A stretch of 64,000 bases of DNA from Mytilus californianus (GCF_021869535.1 NW_026262668.1:135953635-136017634); one strand, 5' to 3'. Numbered from the stretch's first letter, positions 34,565 through 45,286 are shown. Notes: generated from the sequence alone by a model not told the origin. Made by a program: numbers and translations.

Positions 34565-35095
34565 GGCGAGCGCCGGAGGCGCCTCCGTCTGGCTGCGATC
34601 CTGAACATTACGCGAATTGCACTATTTTTTAATAAGTTTCTTCGTATTCATACATCGCTGGCTTTAACATGTTTGGGTTTCAGCGTTCCTGGTGTAGGTA
34701 AATCAAGAAAAACGCTTCGGACGCATGAATTTATTTGATGGTGTTATTTTTCATTATTTTTTTCTGTTTTTGTACATGTACTTCATAATATCACTTTCCC
34801 TCATTACTTTTATTTGTTTTGGTCAGTCTATCTCGACTTCTCATATTACGTGGGGAAAAGGGAGAGGACGTCGAATATCAAATATATCAATGCCGATGCG
34901 TAATGCGATACAACGTTTGTTAAGTATAGCATGAGCTGATCAAGGAAGGGAGAAATGGCAGGCGTAAATGTCTGAAATGATAAATAGCCATCCGGGCGTA
35001 CGAGGCGATATTTTTGTTCACGAATTTATGCCAACACGTTTTTTTTCGATAAGACTGAGGAGGGGCTTATGCCTTCTACGCCCCCAGAATCCGCG
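34565..35095. repeat. GC-rich dispersed block with a 14-bp palindrome
   Basis: An island of higher GC in AT-rich DNA that starts with the palindrome CGGAGGCGCCTCCG (34574-34587) and contains gtggggaaaagggagaggac and gaggaggggcttatgccttc. It looks like a dispersed repeat and lacks a long frame. I could not assign a family. Confidence 0.35.
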
Positions 35096-36219
35096 AATGA
35101 GTACATGACATTGCCATATTAATAAGTATATATAAGCTATATCTAAAATAAATCACATATCAGGGAGTGGAATGTGGTAACTTTTTCATAGTTATAACAA
35201 AATTTTGAACATGGCAGTAAGTGTCGCTTTGTACATATAATTATATATTAGAAAAACATGATATTTTTATGACACAATGTCCCATATAAATCACACGTTT
35301 TGGGGGCTTCAAGAACGTGTCTGTTATCAGTTTTTCTGTTAAGCAAATAATTAAAGGACAGTTTCTCATTACTTTCCCGTGTCAAAATTGCGTTAATAAA
35401 GGCTCTGACCTTGGATATGATTGACAAACAGGAAAAACAACATGCATATCCATGATCGCGCACATTTAAGGTAAAAGTGGTATCACTTCAGTTTGTAAAT
35501 TGAAATTAATTTGTTTTTCTAAGTAATAAATGATTTTTTTTTCTTTTCACTGAAGTGTGAATTCATATCAATTCAGAGCGGTTTTTGTTTATAAGAATTG
35601 ATCCGAATTGAATATAAAAAAAATATCAGTATATTGCCAATAAAACAGTTATCTGTCAAATAGAGACAAACACAAGGAGTAACTGTCAGAGTATCTACAT
35701 ATCTTCAGATCAAGAATCAACAACAAACATATACCATAAAGACTTTGGTAAAACAAGACACGAGAAATCTCCATCAGTCACAAACTGACTAAGTCAATTA
35801 CAGAAAATAGAAAAATAAATGAACATAAAAACAACGACAACCACTTACTACAGGCTCTTGTTTGATGCTGTTCATTCACCATACCATCAATTTTATGTAA
35901 AAGCAACCATTATATGGCTGTTAATGTTACTTGGTTTGTGGCTTTATGTCCAGGGATATTATTACACTGACCTCCACGATATAGCCAACAATCAATCAAT
36001 CCATCATTACATATTATCATACGAAAATACCTCTGTTCACTAATGCATATGTAATTACTGTATATCATTCGTTAAAAGTGATTTGCTAACTCATCACATT
36101 ATATTCAGTTAGAAAGAATAGGCGACATTAGTGTTCGTCAAATAAAAAACGAAGCCGTGAAGGACAAACGGTAAAATAGGTTCGAGTTCTCTTACATCGA
36201 TACTTAGTGTCTTTTTTTT

Positions 36220-36610
36220 TTGTGTGACTTTTTGTTAGTTTCTTTTGAAATTTGCAAATCTGATGAGCCAAGCCCTTCAAACTTGTTTTTACAAATTATT
36301 CTTATGTTAATATGTTGTTACATGACGGTCCCAGGTTGGGGAGGGTTGAGCGCTTTAACCCCACCTCATTCTATATATGCCTGTCCAAAGTCATGTCACA
36401 TTACCGAAAATCTCTTTATAAAGAGGACACTTATCTTCGAATATACAAAGGGCCACACATATCAGTTTCAAGTTTTCACAGGACACCGACCAGAGGAAAG
36501 GACACAGTATTGAACTTGACAAAGGGCTACATATTTGAGTGTCATGACGTCATGGGACACAGATCTGAGGAAAGGATACAGATTTATGGCTGGACATATA
36601 TTTGAATCTT
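36220..36610 (+). repeat. Dispersed repeat fragment plus a two-copy 69-bp repeat
   Basis: The stretch 36315-36400 (acatgacggtcccaggttgg, ccccacctcattctatatat) is a diverged piece of the family at 31060. After it, caaagggccacacatatcag...gaggaaaggacacag and caaagggctacatatttgag...gaggaaaggatacag are two copies of a unit of about 69 bp. Frames across it are by-products of the repeat. Confidence 0.5.
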
Positions 36611-36810
36611 ATATATATATATATAATTGTGTAAATTTCAAGATTGTTATAGTTAAATCAGAATAGATTGACATGATTCATTTTACATCATAATCATACT
36701 GATGAAGGATATCTGTTATCCGAAATATTTATAGATACTTACATTTATTGTTTCCTTTTTTTTAATATTGGTGTTGTTTTGTACACATTTAAGGCGTTTG
36801 TATATATATA

Positions 36811-36918
36811 TAAACAAGTCTAAATTGAAAACAACGTTCAAACCTATGATTGCGTTGGATAAAAACCGCAATTTTTATACGTGTGCATGCAAAACAAATT
36901 TCTTGGTAGAGGGGTCTC
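36811..36918 (+). repeat. Monomer fragment left of the LINE
   Basis: The stretch ataaacaagtctaaattgaa to gtagaggggtct equals the last 108 bases of the 540-bp monomer. It contains AAATTT at 36896-36901, the uninterrupted target of the transposon at 43315. It stops at the exact base where the monomer resumes on the far side of the LINE (42789). Confidence 0.85.
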
Positions 36919-37290
36919 TATATATATATATTTATTAAGAAACTACCCCTTTACAACGGGGGCACTTGCAGGCAGGGTACCTACAAATGCGTCTAAGAGC
37001 ATATACAATGAATAATGTACAATGAAATAAAATACACATAGGAGAATATCATAGTTAGAAATTGATTCTCTTTAAAACAAGTCAACTTTCATGTAAAACA
37101 TAACAGCATTATATATTAAGATAACATCTCAACATTTAGAGATCACATCAATTAAATTGCACACGCAAGTCACAGTTAGCTTAATTTTCTAAAATCGAAG
37201 ACCTGTAAGTGTACATTTCACTCAACATCTTTTTACTAAAAGTGTCAACATGTTTACAAACATTTGGATCAACCTTATGGAAATATTCAC

Positions 37291-39104
37291 CTAGCAGTAG
37301 GACGGTAACTCTGTGAAGCAAAAGTCGGTGAAGTTAGTACTTAGGTACTCATTTATATCGGCAAAATACTTAATTCGTATAGTGGAATATTCAGAACATT
37401 CGAGAACGAAGTGTTTCACGGACTCCTCAGATTTGCATGAACATATTTGACAAATGGGAGTCTCGCACATATTCAATCTATACAAAACTTGATTCATTGG
37501 TAAACAATTTGTTCGTGCTAACAATTTTAACCGTGTAGACTTAAAATCGAGCAAGTTTGACAAATAAGGTTGTCTACCAGGCGCAAGGTTAAATTTGGAG
37601 AACGCATTTAGACTGCTTTTATTTCTTATAACTTGAAATTCTCTTTCACGAACAAACTTTCCAAAAAACTGTTTGAAAATATTCAGGTTAACATTTGAAT
37701 TGTAAAAATGATCAAGACCAACAGTATTGAAGACATTTTTCATATACTGGGGATATTCCCATCCTCGATGTAGCGTTAAGCCCTTTAGTTCGTCAAATAT
37801 GATTCTACATAATCTATTCTTATCTAGGTCATTAATTCTAGCAAAATAAGATACCCTTTGTCTATCAAGGAAATCATTTATCGGTTCCCAACCCAAATCT
37901 ACGAAAAGAGCCGATTTAGGGATATTCATATTAGTACTGAAAATAAATTTCGCCGATTTATATTGCCAAGTTTCAAGAATTTGTTTGCTTGAAACTGACG
38001 ACGGCAGCCATACAGCACAACCGTGTGCGATAGATGGCCGTATTACCGAGTTCCAGAGGGCATCTCCGAAGGATATACGATTGAAAGATCCGTGCTCATT
38101 TAGCAACTTAGTCATATAATTGAGCTTGCGCTCGAAGTTATCTTTTAAGTAGCAATTTATATGGTAGGCAAAAGTCAATGAGCGGGTAAAATAAACTCCG
38201 AGATATTTGTATTCATTGGTTTCATCAAGGAGAAGATTACCTAATTGCCATTTCTTATCTTTATCTATACGCTTACCTATTATCATAACCTTGGATTTGT
38301 TTTGGTTAAATTTTAGATTCCACTTTGAAGCAAAAGTAGCTGTTATATCAAGCAGACGATGTAGTTCCGCCTCGGACTTCCCGATAAGGACTACATCATC
38401 AGCAAATAGAAGGCAATTCACTAGTTGTGAGGATAGTTCGGCACCAAAATTGTTGGCTTCGAGCATACTTACGAGGTCATTCATTAGAACAGAGAAAAGA
38501 GCCGGAGACAAGACACAACCTTGTTTTAAGCCAAATTCTTGATCAAAGAAACCTGTTTCACAATCACCAAACAAAACTTTGTTTGATACATTACTGTAAA
38601 GTGATTTGAGCAGTTTCCAACACTTACCTTGAATGCCGGTTTTCCACAATAAGTAGAAAAGGCCATCACGCCAGACTCTATCGAAAGCTTTTGATAGGTC
38701 TAGAAAAGCAAGAAATGTTTTATATTTTTTAGCTTTTCGAATAGAACAAATACCTTGTAGAGTAAAAATGTGATCCTCTGTTCTTCTATTTTTTCTAAAT
38801 GCCCCCTGAGCCTCGCCTAAAATATTATTTTCTTCTAAGTAGGTCATTACAGATTCCTCCAAAATTTTCGAATATACCTTGTACACATTAGACGTTAAAG
38901 TAATCCCCCTATAGTTATCAATATCATAGACAGACCCAGCTTTGAGTATGGGTTTGATGATGCCATTTTGCCAATCATCAGGTACAGCTTCGAGGTCAGT
39001 AATAATGGTGAAGAGATCAACAAGTGAATCCACAAGTGCATCGCCACCAATCTTTAAGAATTCATTGGGAATCTCATCGATACCACTAGATTTGTGCGAC
39101 TGTA
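37291..39104 (-). pseudogene. LINE ORF2, reverse transcriptase and C-terminal part
   Basis: The open frame runs from about 39104 (KSSGIDEIPNEFLK) through WQNGIIKPILKAG, the fingers motif NYRGITLTSN, FLDLSKAFDRVW (first catalytic Asp), GLKQGCVLSPALFS and CLLFADDVVLIGKSE, whose FADD box is intact, and then the thumb. It ends in a C-terminal domain with CQICSCKSEESVKHFVLEC, a CCHC-type motif typical of LINE C-termini, and a TAA at 37291. About 600 residues are uninterrupted. The upstream join to the linker is a frameshift near 39095. The RT itself could be catalytically sound, but it lacks an intact ORF2 start. Confidence 0.88.
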
Positions 39105-39748
39105 TCTATCTGCTCTCTGTCAATTTTAACTGAGATATGCGAGTCAGGAAAAACTTCATTTTTTTCTATATTCGAAAGAAATTCCTTAACCTCATTTTGC
39201 ATATTGCGTTTTAAAGAAGAATCTCTGCCGAAAGAGTTAAAATGGTTACTTAAAACAGCATTTATGTCTTTTTCGTCCGTAAAAAGTTCGGACTTATTCT
39301 GTGGGTTCATAATTTGATTGGGGACAGTACTCTTATGTTTGCCTTTTAAAAGGTCCCAGAAGCCTTTAACTTTATTGGAGGAATTAACACATTTGTCATG
39401 AAATTGTTTCAATTTCAGAGCGTTTTCCTTCTTTTTCATAGCTTCTTGGACTTTAGCTTTCCTGAGCTTATAAGTATTAGTCAAAAGTTTGCCCGTCTCG
39501 CTATTACAGTCACGGGTTTTGTCGTGAATTCTTTTTAGACGGTTACTTTCTTTTCTGCTTTTAATCAAAAGGTCAAGTTCTTTGTCCCAGAACCTACGAT
39601 ATAGCTTAGAATGGTTTGCTTTTCCGATAGAAAAATCAGCAGCATCATGAAAGGCCTTTTTCCATTGACCCCAAAAAGTATTGATATTAGATGTTATTTT
39701 CGTAATGCGTTGAAATTTTGTTTTAGGGCTGACCGAAAAGTGTGCCAA
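39086..39748 (-). pseudogene. LINE ORF2 linker between endonuclease and RT
   Basis: A Lys-rich helical frame (WGQWKKAFHDAADFSIGKAN, FWDLLKGKHKSTVPNQIMN, then SNHFNSFGRDSSL) of the kind that joins endonuclease and RT in LINEs. It is shifted against both neighbours. Upstream, the correct frame reads KPAFIWKINDNTDWHTFRSA and stops at about 39685. Downstream it runs into TAG at 39086 just where the RT frame begins. Confidence 0.8.
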
Positions 39749-39807
39749 TCAGTATTATCGTTAATTTTCCAAATGAAAGCAGGTTTTTTAGGTTTATTCT
39801 TTATACT

Positions 39808-40659
39808 TTACATTTTTACATTTATTTCAGTCCGTATTATTACATGGTCACTATGTATATCGAAAATACTATCTTCATCTATAATTACACGTGTAACGCT
39901 GCGACTAAGGGATTCTGAAAGAAGAACATAGTCAATCGCGGATCTCTGGTTGTTAAGAATACGCGTATACAATCCTTGGCAAACCGCGAGGCAATTAACA
40001 GCACATAGCTCACTTGCTTCTATAAATTGATGAAGCCTTTTTCCATTATAAGATGCCAATTCACGCATGATATTAAAATTAGTAATTTGGCACTTCTCGA
40101 AACATTTTCCGTTAAAGTCACCCATTAGTAAAATTTCATAACCGGAGGTTGCTAGCTTTGAGCAGTTTTCAAGTAATTCGTACACGAGTTTATCGGTTGT
40201 ATCACGATCAATACCATCATTCGGGAAATATGCAATTCCTATAGCAGTTTTAGCATTGCCTATTCTAGACAGAACCCACAACCGCTCATGTTTATCGTCT
40301 TTACTATTCAGAACATTATCGTCTAGAACGGGAAGGTCTGATTTTAAGCAAATACCTATATCCCCTTTATCTTTACCTGAGTTCCTGCATTTTCCGATCC
40401 ATGTATAAGTATCATCAAGCTTAGCAGGTCTATCATTAGTTTTTAAGAAAGTTTCAACCATGCCAAATATACTTACATTTTCCTTAGTAAGATGATTATT
40501 TAGTTCATGAATTTTGCCAGTGACACCTCGGATGTTTAAAAAGTCTATTTTAGAAACTGGTTTAGCTTTGGACTTACCATTATGACCACGTTTATGTTTA
40601 CGGGTTTTTTCCTTACCGACCTTTGCTTCACATAAATTATCGCCAGTTACGGCGCTCAC
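39808..40659 (-). pseudogene. LINE ORF2, APE-type endonuclease
   Basis: A 283-residue frame with the AP-endonuclease signature in order: IDFLNIRGVTGKI (metal-binding Asn region), MVETFL (catalytic Glu), YFPNDGIDRD, LLMGDFNGKC (GDFN motif), SAIDYVLLS, and IHSDHVIIRT (catalytic SDH). In LINEs this domain nicks the target and primes reverse transcription. All core residues are present. A TAA after INVKM cuts it from the linker. Confidence 0.88.
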
Positions 40660-40689
40660 TTCTTGGCCGATGCCCTAATGCATCTGACA

Positions 40690-41604
40690 TTATTTAGCTT
40701 TGTGACCTTCAACATTACACCTGTGACAAATGACAGGAGCCCCATGACGACACACGGATGAAGTGTGATTTTGCTCACCACAATACCAACATAGTTTAAC
40801 ATTGTTTGACATATTTGAGTGGTTGCTATACCTTTGGGATCTTGATAGTTTGCTGTCACCGAGATGGGGATGCACCCGACCACGAGTTTCACCAGCTTGT
40901 TTTGGGGTACGATGGGAATGAGCATAGCCTGAGCTGGAGTTGTCTTGTCTTCTCGATTTTTGATACGCAGGAGTTCTTCTCAAATCATCCTGTATCTTTG
41001 GCTTTTCCTTTGGGATTATGTCCAAATTCCTGACAAGCTGGGCTACTCCCTTCGTGTTCAAGTGAACCCCATCTCTATTGTACAGAGACATGTCAATAGC
41101 ACCACTTAGTAATCTGAAATTGAAGTCATTATCTATATATAAAAAGTTTTCGTCATTAGCAATTTGTTTTATGCGTTCGTTGCCTTTCACAATGTTTCCC
41201 TGGCTATCATCTAGGCGAGGACACATACCAGAAATTACTACATTTTCACAGACAGACTTTGCTGTGGCTTCAAGTATTTTATAGTCTTCGTTAAATGTGT
41301 CACTTTCAAAGTTGAAACTACAACAGTCATTACTACCGACTTGAATAATAATGTTTTCAAGCTCAGTATCTTTAGGAAGCGCCAATAGACGTTCAGTTAT
41401 ATCGTTGATTTTACCTCCACGGACACATATAGGATCCGTATCTAAGACAAATTTGTTCTTGTTCATATCCCGTATAATTGAACTACCTGTCAGTAACTTG
41501 AGTACCTGTCGATCTTTTTGTTTCCTTAGGTTTGAACGATCTGGATAATTGCGATGAACAAGGTTGGTCGTTGCAGGAGATCTCCAGTAGGTCCTCATTG
41601 TCAC
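40690..41604 (-). pseudogene. LINE ORF1, SGNH esterase and CCHC zinc knuckle
   Basis: A 304-residue frame. Residues 35-190 show the SGNH/GDSL hydrolase blocks: LLTGSSIIRD (block I, with GSS in place of GDS; Ser nucleophile), GGKINDITE (block II Gly), IIQVGSNDC (block III Asn) and RDGVHLNTKG (block V Asp-His). The C-terminus has CWYCGEQNHTSSVC, a CX2CX4HX4C knuckle. A second knuckle, CHRCNVEGHKAK, is cut by TAA directly before its last Cys. The role would be RNA or membrane association of the element's RNP. The esterase role in CR1-like ORF1 is unknown. Confidence 0.85.
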
Positions 41605-41725
41605 TCACAGGTTCTGTGGTAAGAATACTGTTGAATCGACTCATAACATCCTCATCTAGGGACTCTTCATGGCCTTTCAAATCAGTTTTTTTGTTTTTTG
41701 GATTTATCTTTACGTCGGTTAGCAC
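41483..41725 (-). pseudogene. LINE ORF1 acidic linker in an alternative frame
   Basis: An 80-codon frame (ESLDEDVMSRFNSILTTEPV, then DNEDLLEIS) that joins the PHD-coiled-coil piece to the esterase piece. It overlaps both in different frames. The shift upstream falls in an A-rich run (41681-41705), a likely slippage or indel site. Confidence 0.6.
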
Positions 41726-42047
41726 TCTTAGGAGTAGGCGAAACTTCGAATGTACTTGTCTTGTTCAAAAGGGTCCAAAGGCGGTCATTCTCTGCTTGCA
41801 GTTCATTTATCTGCGTAATTCTGGAAGCTACGTCACGGACCAAGTCCATATTGTTTAAAATCACAGAGTTCAACTGGTACTCGATACGTTTGATCGACAT
41901 CGGGATGTCCCTACAAATCGAGCAAACCCAGAAACCAATCTATTCGTTCTTCTTTATGCCCATGCATTTCTCATGAAACCAGTCCCGGCACCAGTCGCAC
42001 CGTATCATGTCGCCTTTTTCTGTTGCTTTACAGATGCAGCTAGCCAT
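41682..42047 (-). pseudogene. LINE ORF1, PHD finger and coiled coil
   Basis: Starting at an ATG at 42047-42045 that overlaps the upstream frame, it reads MASCICKATEKGDMIRCDWC, then WFHEKCMGIKKNE, a TAG (41943-41941), then IGFWVCSICR. The spacing C-x-C-x(12)-C-x2-C-x4-H-x2-C...W-x-C-x2-C is a perfect PHD finger apart from the one in-frame stop. A short Leu/Asn/Glu-rich coiled coil (ITQINELQAENDRLWTLLNK) and a Lys-rich tail follow. Confidence 0.85.
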
Positions 42048-42694
42048 TTCGTTGACTCCGTTAGAATTGGTGGGCTTTTGAGTTTTTTCGATCTTGGCAA
42101 AGATGAATCAACCACGCAGTCATCTGACTTTTCGATGCAATGACTTATTCCCCCGCTTTGTGATGTCTGTACGGCTTCCTTCAGAGCTGTAAGACTGGTA
42201 TCTAAATTTTCTGAATCAGCAGCGTTGTTAACGTCGTTTTCGCAGTTGTCTATCGGTTCATTTTGAGTGAGACAGGGGTTAACCAACGAGTCAGACAGAT
42301 CGTTACGTATTTGATTATCTAGGTCATCATTGGTTGTAGTGACTAACTTAGGAACAGCACTGTCTTGGTCTCGGCTCAATTTGGTTGATATTGGTGCTTG
42401 CTTGCGACTACGTTTTAATACACCTAAGACCCTTTGACTCTCGTTGTTTAATGCGTTTGATACGTAGTGGCAGGCCTCTGATATAAAACTATCAATAAAG
42501 TCTGGTAATATAGCTTTCATCTCATTTATCATAATTTTTTTATGGAAATGTTTATAAAAAGCTCGAAGCTCTGCCATAGAGAGAGATTGAATCTTACTAA
42601 GGTGTCTATCCTTTATCATATTTTCCACAGATAAAAGTTTTGATTGTTCCTCAGGCGGCAGATCAAAACGACCAATCTGATCTTTGGCACTCAT
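42005..42694 (-). pseudogene. LINE ORF1 N-terminal piece
   Basis: A 229-codon frame from the first ATG after the short leader. It is an acidic and helical protein (NMIKDRHLSKIQSLSMAELR, then DFIDSFISEACHYVSNALN) without a known domain. It ends KQQKKAT just after the PHD frame has begun 42 bases upstream in another frame. In the intact element the two were probably one protein, or they are truly overlapping frames. Confidence 0.7.
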
Positions 42695-42788
42695 AGTCGG
42701 TGAACACTAGAATGCGTAAGAGTCCAGAGTCCAAAGTCCAACTCCGATGAACCGTTCGCCCGGAGGTGAATACAACGGTACTCTGGGA

Positions 42789-43314
42789 CTAAATACAGCA
42801 CAAACAACATTTTCCAAAAAACCAAAAAAGTGAAAAAGTATATTTTAACAAAACGCATTTGACTAGCAGGTCGAACAACGGATGTTCTTAAACCCTGCTG
42901 ACTGCCATTGGCGATTGCCAAATAAACGGATCATCAGATGTAACAAAATGGATCTTAACTATTAATTTAATACCAAACAGAAAACAATAAACTTGCGGAA
43001 AAGATGGTATACCACAAACAAAAGGTGCAAAAATTAGTACACCATATCTGGATTTCGACAATTAATGTCTCTTCAGTGATGTTAGGAATCGAAACGGTAT
43101 TTCACGGGAAGGCCATATAATTTACCTCAATTTAGGATAGACTTTTGAATTTTGAAGAGTCGAAATATAATGATCGGATCATATAAACCCGAAGGCAAAT
43201 ATAATACAAGCCCAAACGAAAAAATATAAACAAGTCTAAATTGAAAACAACGTTCAAACCTATGATTGCGTTTGATAAAAACCGCAATTTTTATACATGT
43301 GCATGCAAAACAAA
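42789..43314 (+). repeat. 540-bp monomer, first full copy (left part)
   Basis: It runs from ctaaatacagcacaaacaac to gcatgcaaaacaaa, where the transposon at 43315 interrupts it. The remaining 17 bases follow at 45287-45303. Matches to the monomer at 45304-45843 extend along the full length with scattered substitutions. Confidence 0.85.
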
Positions 43315-43732
43315 GAGGTAGGGCCAATTTCCCCTGAATTTTTTTCTCAGAAGGGCCAATTTCAAAAAGTGCTGAAAGAATAAAATTTACGATAAAAACA
43401 TGAAATAAAAATGTTTTTTGGTCAATATCTCGATTTTTATGTATTATGTTATGTCTGGAAAATAGTTAATTTAACCTCCAAAAAAGGATGAAAGTCAAAT
43501 ACGCGGAATTTACCGTGTTTTTAGGTTGGAAAAACAGGGAATCCCCCTAGAAGGACACTTCAAACCAAAACAAAGCTATGTTTTTTGTTGTTGTAATTTA
43601 GACAACTTTTCCCCTCAAAAATGAAATTGGTTTAGTGTGTCCTTAATACCTAAAAAACAACTTTTTTGATAAAATGTGGAACATCACTAAGTTTTACCTA
43701 TATATCTGCTTAATATCGACTTTGTATTCATG

Positions 43733-43812
43733 AGTCGCCGTGGCTCCATCGGTAGCGCTTAAAATTGTAAATAGAGGATGGATTTTAAGATGGGGTTCAA
43801 ATCTCGCGCTAA
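43733..43812 (+). other. tRNA-like segment (SINE head or tRNA pseudogene)
   Basis: The stretch tggctccatcggtagcgctt (43741-43760) resembles a Pol III A box with D arm, and ggttcaaatctc (43794-43805) a B box. The spacing of 41 bases from A-box end to B-box start fits a tRNA. The flanking acceptor stem does not pair well, so it is not a functional tRNA. It lies inside the Spy-like element. Confidence 0.5.
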
Positions 43813-43949
43813 TTTTTCTCATTTTTTATGTTGAAGTATTAAAATGTTATGTTTCTATCTTTTTTTTTCGGATGTTTGTTTAATTCAAAGAGTCACACTG
43901 AAGTAGGTGCTTGTACATAACCAATAACACGATAATTGATTAAATAGCA

Positions 43950-44515
43950 ATGAAGCCCAAATGTTGTGTGTGTTATACACATAACAAAAAAGGCCACAGC
44001 AGAAAAATTTCAAAACAACAAATTAAAAATATTTTTTCTAAATCTTGAGCAAGAACGTTTTAGAAAATGGTATGGTATGTAACAAATGCAGACAGTAATT
44101 TTATCGCCAATCTACCAACTGTGTAGATACAGTACTGGCATTGTTACATTGTACCACCGTCCCTACACCGGAACCTGAGTCATCAGAAAATGAAACAACA
44201 CCACAGAAAAAATCAATTACACTACCAATAGTGACTGTACGTAAAACATCAAGAAAGTGTTGAATCTGTATCACAACATAGGATCGATCCATTTGGTACA
44301 ATGCCATGCAGAAAAGACCAGATTATGTAACATGTGTTTGTTATGCAAGCCGTTCTACTACCAACTGGTGTAAACTGTGGTCCGGTTCATATAGAGCTTG
44401 AATAGTGTATAGATATGGATACATCCAGATTGATGAAAACAACATCCCAGTTAAATGCGTCCGATATTTTTTGGCTTCTTGGCATTAAAACAGAGACCGA
44501 TCTTGAATTAGATTA
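43950..44515 (+). pseudogene. Decayed Cys-rich frame, possibly a transposase N-terminus
   Basis: Frame pieces on the plus strand read MKPKCCVCYTHNKKGHSRK, then NCVDTVLALLHCTTVPTPEP, SITLPIVTVRKTSRKC, LPTGVNCGPVHIELE and DMDTSRLMKTTSQLNASDIF with LLGIKTETDLELD. CxxC pairs and a final G-x-N-C-x4-H motif resemble the zinc-binding N-terminal modules seen in many invertebrate DDE transposases. Several stops and two frame changes interrupt it, and no catalytic DDE motifs follow before a nested repeat begins at about 44575. The link to Spy transposases is inference. Confidence 0.45.
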
Positions 44516-44574
44516 GCTGATTTATATCAGATAATTAGATTATTAAATGTTTCTTGTATTTATATTTAACCCCC

Positions 44575-44885
44575 TTTTTTAGGCGCCACTTAGGGGCATT
44601 CAGTTTTTTGGTCTGTGCCTTCGTTCGTTCGTTTGTCCTTCCGTCCGTCCCTTCGTTCGTCCGTCTGTCCCGTTTCAGGTTAAAGTTTTTGGTCAAGATA
44701 GTTTTTGATGAATTGGAAGTCCAACCAACTTGAAACTTAGTACACGTACACATGAACCCTATGATATGATCTTTCTCATTTAAATGCTAAATTATAGTTT
44801 TTATCCCAATTTCATAGTTTACTGAACATATAAAATGATAGTACGAGTGAGGCATCCGTGTACTAAGGACACATTCTTGTTTAAA
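44575..44885 (+). repeat. Dispersed molluscan repeat with CCGT/TTCG microsatellite
   Basis: It begins near aggcgccacttaggggcatt, has ttcgttcgttcgtttgtcct with (ccgt)n variants, then aagtttttggtcaagatagt, caacttgaaacttagtacac and gtgtactaaggacacattct. I recognise this layout as a common bivalve interspersed repeat. It is nested within the Spy-like element and has probably replaced or split its coding part. Confidence 0.6.
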
Positions 44886-44938
44886 ATTTTGTTAGTTTTA
44901 AGTTAAACAAAGTTGTGAAATACGTGTACGCTACAAAT

Positions 44939-45002
44939 CACCTACCAATATTAACATGCTAACTGAAGCACCTACCAATATTAACATGCTAACTGAAGCA
45001 CC
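44939..45002 (+). repeat. 30-bp perfect tandem duplication
   Basis: The unit cacctaccaatattaacatg plus ctaactgaag occurs twice in direct succession without differences, followed by a third start (caccgg). Confidence 0.85.
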
Positions 45003-45286
45003 GGTATTTTTTAATACAAAACTAATTTTGAATATCTTTTAGTTGATAATGCATATTTTGATGCTCCTCAGGGGCATTTACAAACAAAATCAATATTGAT
45101 TTTGATAACAAACAAAAAAACCAATAGTCTTGGCCTTGATTATTGTAGGAATACCTGTTCAAGGTATGAAAATAGATCATGTGATGTGTTTTCATATACT
45201 ATAATTAGTATCTATCGGGCTATTTAGAAACATGATTTACCTAGCTAATCAAATGAAAAAAACTCACGGGAAAATGGCCCTACCTC

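Larger units (their letters stand above)
36918..42788 (-). mobile_element. CR1-like LINE, nearly full length, inactive
   Basis: A 5.87-kb minus-strand non-LTR retrotransposon. From 5' to 3': a short leader (42788-42695), ORF1 pieces (acidic N-terminus, PHD finger, SGNH esterase, CCHC knuckles), ORF2 pieces (APE endonuclease, linker, RT, C-terminal Cys/His motif), a 3' UTR and a tail AATAAATATATATATATA. PHD and esterase domains in ORF1 were described for CR1-like LINEs by Kapitonov and Jurka, hence the assignment. The RT was not placed by phylogeny. Frameshifts and stops in both ORFs make it inactive. It splits a 540-bp monomer with at most a 2-base (CT) overlap at the junctions. Confidence 0.85.
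43315..45286. mobile_element. Spy-like DNA transposon, 1972 bp, inserted between AAA and TTT
   Basis: The ends are inverted repeats: 29 of the first 32 bases agree (gaggtagggcca, then tttccc, tga, ttttttttc-type). Left flank ...gcaaaacAAA and right flank TTTcttggtag join to AAATTT, which is exactly what the uninterrupted monomers show at 45824-45829 and 36896-36901. There is no target duplication. Insertion between AAA and TTT without duplication is the published hallmark of the Spy group, whose transposases are distantly related to IS5, ISL2EU and PIF/Harbinger types. The interior holds a decayed reading frame (43950-44515), a tRNA-like piece and a nested repeat. No DDE domain was seen, so the copy is non-autonomous. 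Confidence 0.75.

Noticed and set aside
43733-43812. Functional tRNA gene
   Set aside because: A- and B-box-like sequences are present, but the acceptor stem and parts of the D arm do not pair, and it is embedded in a transposon.
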